A stretch of DNA of 6,279 bases from Candidatus Altarchaeota archaeon (GTDB lineage Archaea > Altiarchaeota > Altiarchaeia > IMC4 > QMZM01), in contig WALD01000019.1 in NCBI GenBank assembly GCA_015523055.1, positions 1-6,279 on the forward strand, written 5' to 3'. The position numbers were made by a program, and so were the translations under genes. Positions 4,192-6,279 of the stretch are shown piece by piece (position 1 is the stretch's first letter; each line of letters opens with the position of its first letter). A model generated the notes under the pieces. It was not told the origin of the DNA and ran no database searches. It was given only the letters and a program-made list of their open reading frames with translations.

Positions 4192-5391
4192 CTACATAGC
4201 TATCATCTCCTTAAAGAATGAACCAATGCCGTAGTTCATGCCCACGAATATCCCCACTGCAACCACTACCAGAAGGGGGACGGAGGATAGGCCGGAACTT
4301 ATCCTTCCTGTTCTGATCAGGCCGACAAGAAGCGATGCGAAGAAGGCAGAGATTACGAGGGTTATTATAGCATACATAAAATAGAAATCCGGGGTGATTG
4401 AAAGACCATGGATTGTCATCAGGCCGGACTGCGCCTGCTGCGACAGGACATTGACATCTATCCTGCTGTAAATCTTTGAGAAGAGTGTTATGAACTGTAT
4501 TGACGAAGCAAACAATAGGGGTGCCCCTACCAGAATTGCAAATATTATAAACATTGCCTGTGCCGCTGTTTCAGCACGCATGGTCTTCATCAGGTTCTGT
4601 TCAGTCCTTATGTCCATCGCAATTCCCTGTAAAACCGCCGGAAGATCGCCCCCGGACCTCATCCCCTGAATCATCAGTCTCACGGCCCTGTCCAGTTTTC
4701 TGGACTTTATTCTGAGAACCATATTCGAGAGTGCTTCCTCAAGTGAAACCCCCGCGAGACTATCCCTTGCAACCCTCTGAATCTCAATAGCCAGGGGTCC
4801 GAACTCCGGTCTTGCAGCTGTCCATAAAGCATTGTAGGGTGTCATTCCTGCTATCATGTTTTGACTTATCATTGATAAGACATCCGGAAGTACATTCTCT
4901 ATACTCTCTGTCCTCCTCTCTATCAGGAGCGACAGAAGAACGTACATTGTGGCCCACACTATGGAAAAGGAGATTGCTACAGTAAGCACAATAATTGTTA
5001 GTGATGCGCCCATTGTAACCGCTATTACCCCGGTCAGTACTGGCAGAATCATGGAGTACATAAGGGTCGTACCAAGTGTTTCCTCAGGATTTCTGGGGAT
5101 GCCGGCATATACTATATTCTTCTCCAGCTTCCCTCTAACATTGGTGGGGAAATAAGAGCCAAGTCGTTCATGAAGAGAGGTGACAAAATTGGTGAAGAAT
5201 CTGGCAATCGGTCTTAGCGTATTGACTATGATGGTAAAAACCCTTATCGCGATATTTCCAACAGCTATAAAGATGTGAGAAACGAGGTTTATTGCATTCC
5301 TCAGGATTATATTCAGGATCAAATGAGCTATTAGCCCCCCTATACCTTTTGGCCCCGGTTTTTTAGATGATTTCGCCATTTTAGCCGACAT
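4192..5391 (-). CDS. Type II/IV secretion F-domain pilus platform protein (TadC/FlaJ-like), second of pair
   Basis: A 399-residue polytopic inner-membrane protein. The T2SF domain spans about 165-300 and includes NVLPDVLSMISQNMIAGMTP (166-185), followed by a long cytoplasmic helical part with SLEEALSNMVLRIKS and RSGGDLPAVLQGIA. Hydrophobic segments lie at about 108-127, 129-157, 276-304, 337-359 and 371-390. Such proteins form the membrane platform that, driven by a secretion ATPase, pulls pilins from the membrane into the filament. Residues 18-72 form an unusual pre-domain of alternating hydrophobic and polar residues, probably a long amphipathic helix. The start at 5391 overlaps the preceding platform gene by 11 bases; an ATG at 5379, just after that gene's stop, is an alternative. 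The protein ends with no soluble tail. The gene is convergent with the NERD gene, 29 bases apart. Confidence 0.87.
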   Translation of the reverse strand: MSAKMAKSSKKPGPKGIGGLIAHLILNIILRNAINLVSHIFIAVGNIAIRVFTIIVNTLRPIARFFTNFVTSLHERLGSYFPTNVRGKLEKNIVYAGIPRNPEETLGTTLMYSMILPVLTGVIAVTMGASLTIIVLTVAISFSIVWATMYVLLSLLIERRTESIENVLPDVLSMISQNMIAGMTPYNALWTAARPEFGPLAIEIQRVARDSLAGVSLEEALSNMVLRIKSRKLDRAVRLMIQGMRSGGDLPAVLQGIAMDIRTEQNLMKTMRAETAAQAMFIIFAILVGAPLLFASSIQFITLFSKIYSRIDVNVLSQQAQSGLMTIHGLSITPDFYFMYAIITLVISAFFASLLVGLIRTGRISSGLSSVPLLVVVAVGIFVGMNYGIGSFFKEMIAM

Positions 5392-6250
5392 CCGGTCTCT
5401 TGTTTCTTATGATTGATATCAACACTATCTGAAAAAGAATGATTCCAAAGAGGATTATCCAGAACAGCCTTTCATTAATCTGGGTACCTCCGATAAAGCT
5501 GGAGAGGATAACCAGAAGGGTGACCCCCATTGAGGGAGCAACAATGACTGCCACCATATATATAAGCCCCCACAGGTTAAGTTCCTGACCGTACATCTTT
5601 ATCTTGTTCTCCTTCTCTAACCTCAGGTCGGTGGATATTGCCCTCAATGCAAGAGTTACATCGGATCCTGTCTTTACGGCGTTCACTATCTGCCAGAAAA
5701 CCCTTCTCAGGTATTCCGATGGGGACAGCATACCATAATTATCAAGTGCATTCGTCATTGACTCCCCCGACTGAACCTCCTGGACTATCTCATTCATTAT
5801 CACTGAGCATTCACCATACCCCCCCTTTGCCACGTTCGCCATTGCATCAAAGATAGGAATCCCCGCCGTTAGCTGAATCTGCATGTCCTTCAGCATATAC
5901 TCCAGATTCCTGTCGATTAACCTGCCTCTGCCGAGAATCCTGAATTTTGGGATGAACATCAGATACGAGAAGGTTAGAGCCGCAGCCACTAAAGATATAC
6001 CAAGAACACCATAGGAACCCATAACCCCCCGGGCTATAACGAGTGATGTGCTTGTGAGGGTCAGAGAAATGAAAAAAATAGCAAGTGTTGAGAATATCAC
6101 AACGGAGAGAAACTGCCCAACGTCGATAGTATAGCCCGCCTTCTTGAGGTCCCATTCAAGCTGGGGGAACATCAAAGAAAGCTGGGTAGCAGCGGGTTTG
6201 AGAGGCTCCGATGATTTCAAGAGCTGTTTGGATTCAAAAATTGAGGGCAT
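5381..6250 (-). CDS. Type II/IV secretion F-domain pilus platform protein (TadB/FlaJ-like), first of pair
   Basis: A 289-residue membrane protein with one T2SF domain (about 117-245). It contains LEYMLKDMQIQLTAGIPIFD (116-135), SGESMTNALDNYGMLSP, and a VKTGSDVTLALRAISTDLR segment (192-210). Hydrophobic segments lie at about 46-68, 80-101, 227-252 and 262-281. Two adjacent single-domain platform proteins are typical of Tad-like and several archaeal type IV pilus loci, where they may act as a heterodimer above the assembly ATPase. The ATG at 6250 lacks a Shine-Dalgarno. The frame stays open to the window edge without another start codon, so an earlier start outside the window is possible, although the domain already looks complete. 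In another frame a stop at 6259-6261 could end an upstream gene, possibly the ATPase. The stop overlaps the next platform gene by 11 bases. Confidence 0.86.
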   Translation of the reverse strand: MPSIFESKQLLKSSEPLKPAATQLSLMFPQLEWDLKKAGYTIDVGQFLSVVIFSTLAIFFISLTLTSTSLVIARGVMGSYGVLGISLVAAALTFSYLMFIPKFRILGRGRLIDRNLEYMLKDMQIQLTAGIPIFDAMANVAKGGYGECSVIMNEIVQEVQSGESMTNALDNYGMLSPSEYLRRVFWQIVNAVKTGSDVTLALRAISTDLRLEKENKIKMYGQELNLWGLIYMVAVIVAPSMGVTLLVILSSFIGGTQINERLFWIILFGIILFQIVLISIIRNKRPDVG

Positions 6251-6279
6251 CTTGTTGGCTAATAGGAAATATGTTGAAT

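Noticed and set aside
5847..6155. 102-codon minus-strand frame inside the first platform gene
   Set aside because: An alternative frame of the T2SF gene; the main frame carries the family motifs and membrane segments.
1..6279. CRISPR array, tRNA/rRNA, insertion sequence or attachment site
   Set aside because: No regularly spaced repeats, no cloverleaf or rRNA motifs, and no transposase or terminal repeats were seen. The only sizeable repeats are the paralogous pilin stems.

Overview
The window is archaeal. Four of its proteins start with an archaeal class III (EppA-type) prepilin signal. It encodes a geranylgeranylglyceryl phosphate synthase homologue (archaeal ether lipids), and its promoters are TATA-box promoters with two leaderless genes facing each other. 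Pilin N-termini of the form KGQ(S/G)A(L/M)EYLxTYxWAIL are common in uncultured lineages such as DPANN archaea and some Euryarchaeota. I cannot place it further.

Layout, left to right. 1-409: a VapBC-type toxin-antitoxin operon on the minus strand. The AbrB-fold antitoxin overlaps a PIN-domain toxin that runs off the left edge, and a 9-bp perfect inverted repeat sits over the antitoxin start. 410-505: its likely promoter, then a T-rich terminator belonging to the pilin gene to the right. 506-2652: four paralogous small type IV pilin-like genes on the minus strand. Three overlap in one operon (2652 down to 1062). The fourth (985 to 506) has its own promoter, which shares an 11-nt core with the operon promoter. 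2704-3393: GGGP synthase, minus strand. 3431-4162: a two-TM, membrane-anchored NERD-domain protein, the only plus-strand gene. 4192-6250: two overlapping minus-strand genes for type II/IV secretion F-domain (TadB/TadC/FlaJ-like) pilus platform proteins. A secretion ATPase gene would be expected just beyond the right edge.

Working together: the two platform proteins plus the four prepilins look like most of a dedicated archaeal type IV pilus locus. The assembly ATPase and prepilin peptidase are not in view. The pilins share N-terminal, middle and C-terminal motifs. They differ in cysteine content and N-glycosylation sequons, as expected for one major and several minor or alternative subunits. 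The lipid enzyme and the NERD protein lie between platform and pilins and share a 37-bp divergent promoter region. No intergenic stretch exceeds 300 bases. I saw no RNA genes, CRISPR array or insertion sequence.
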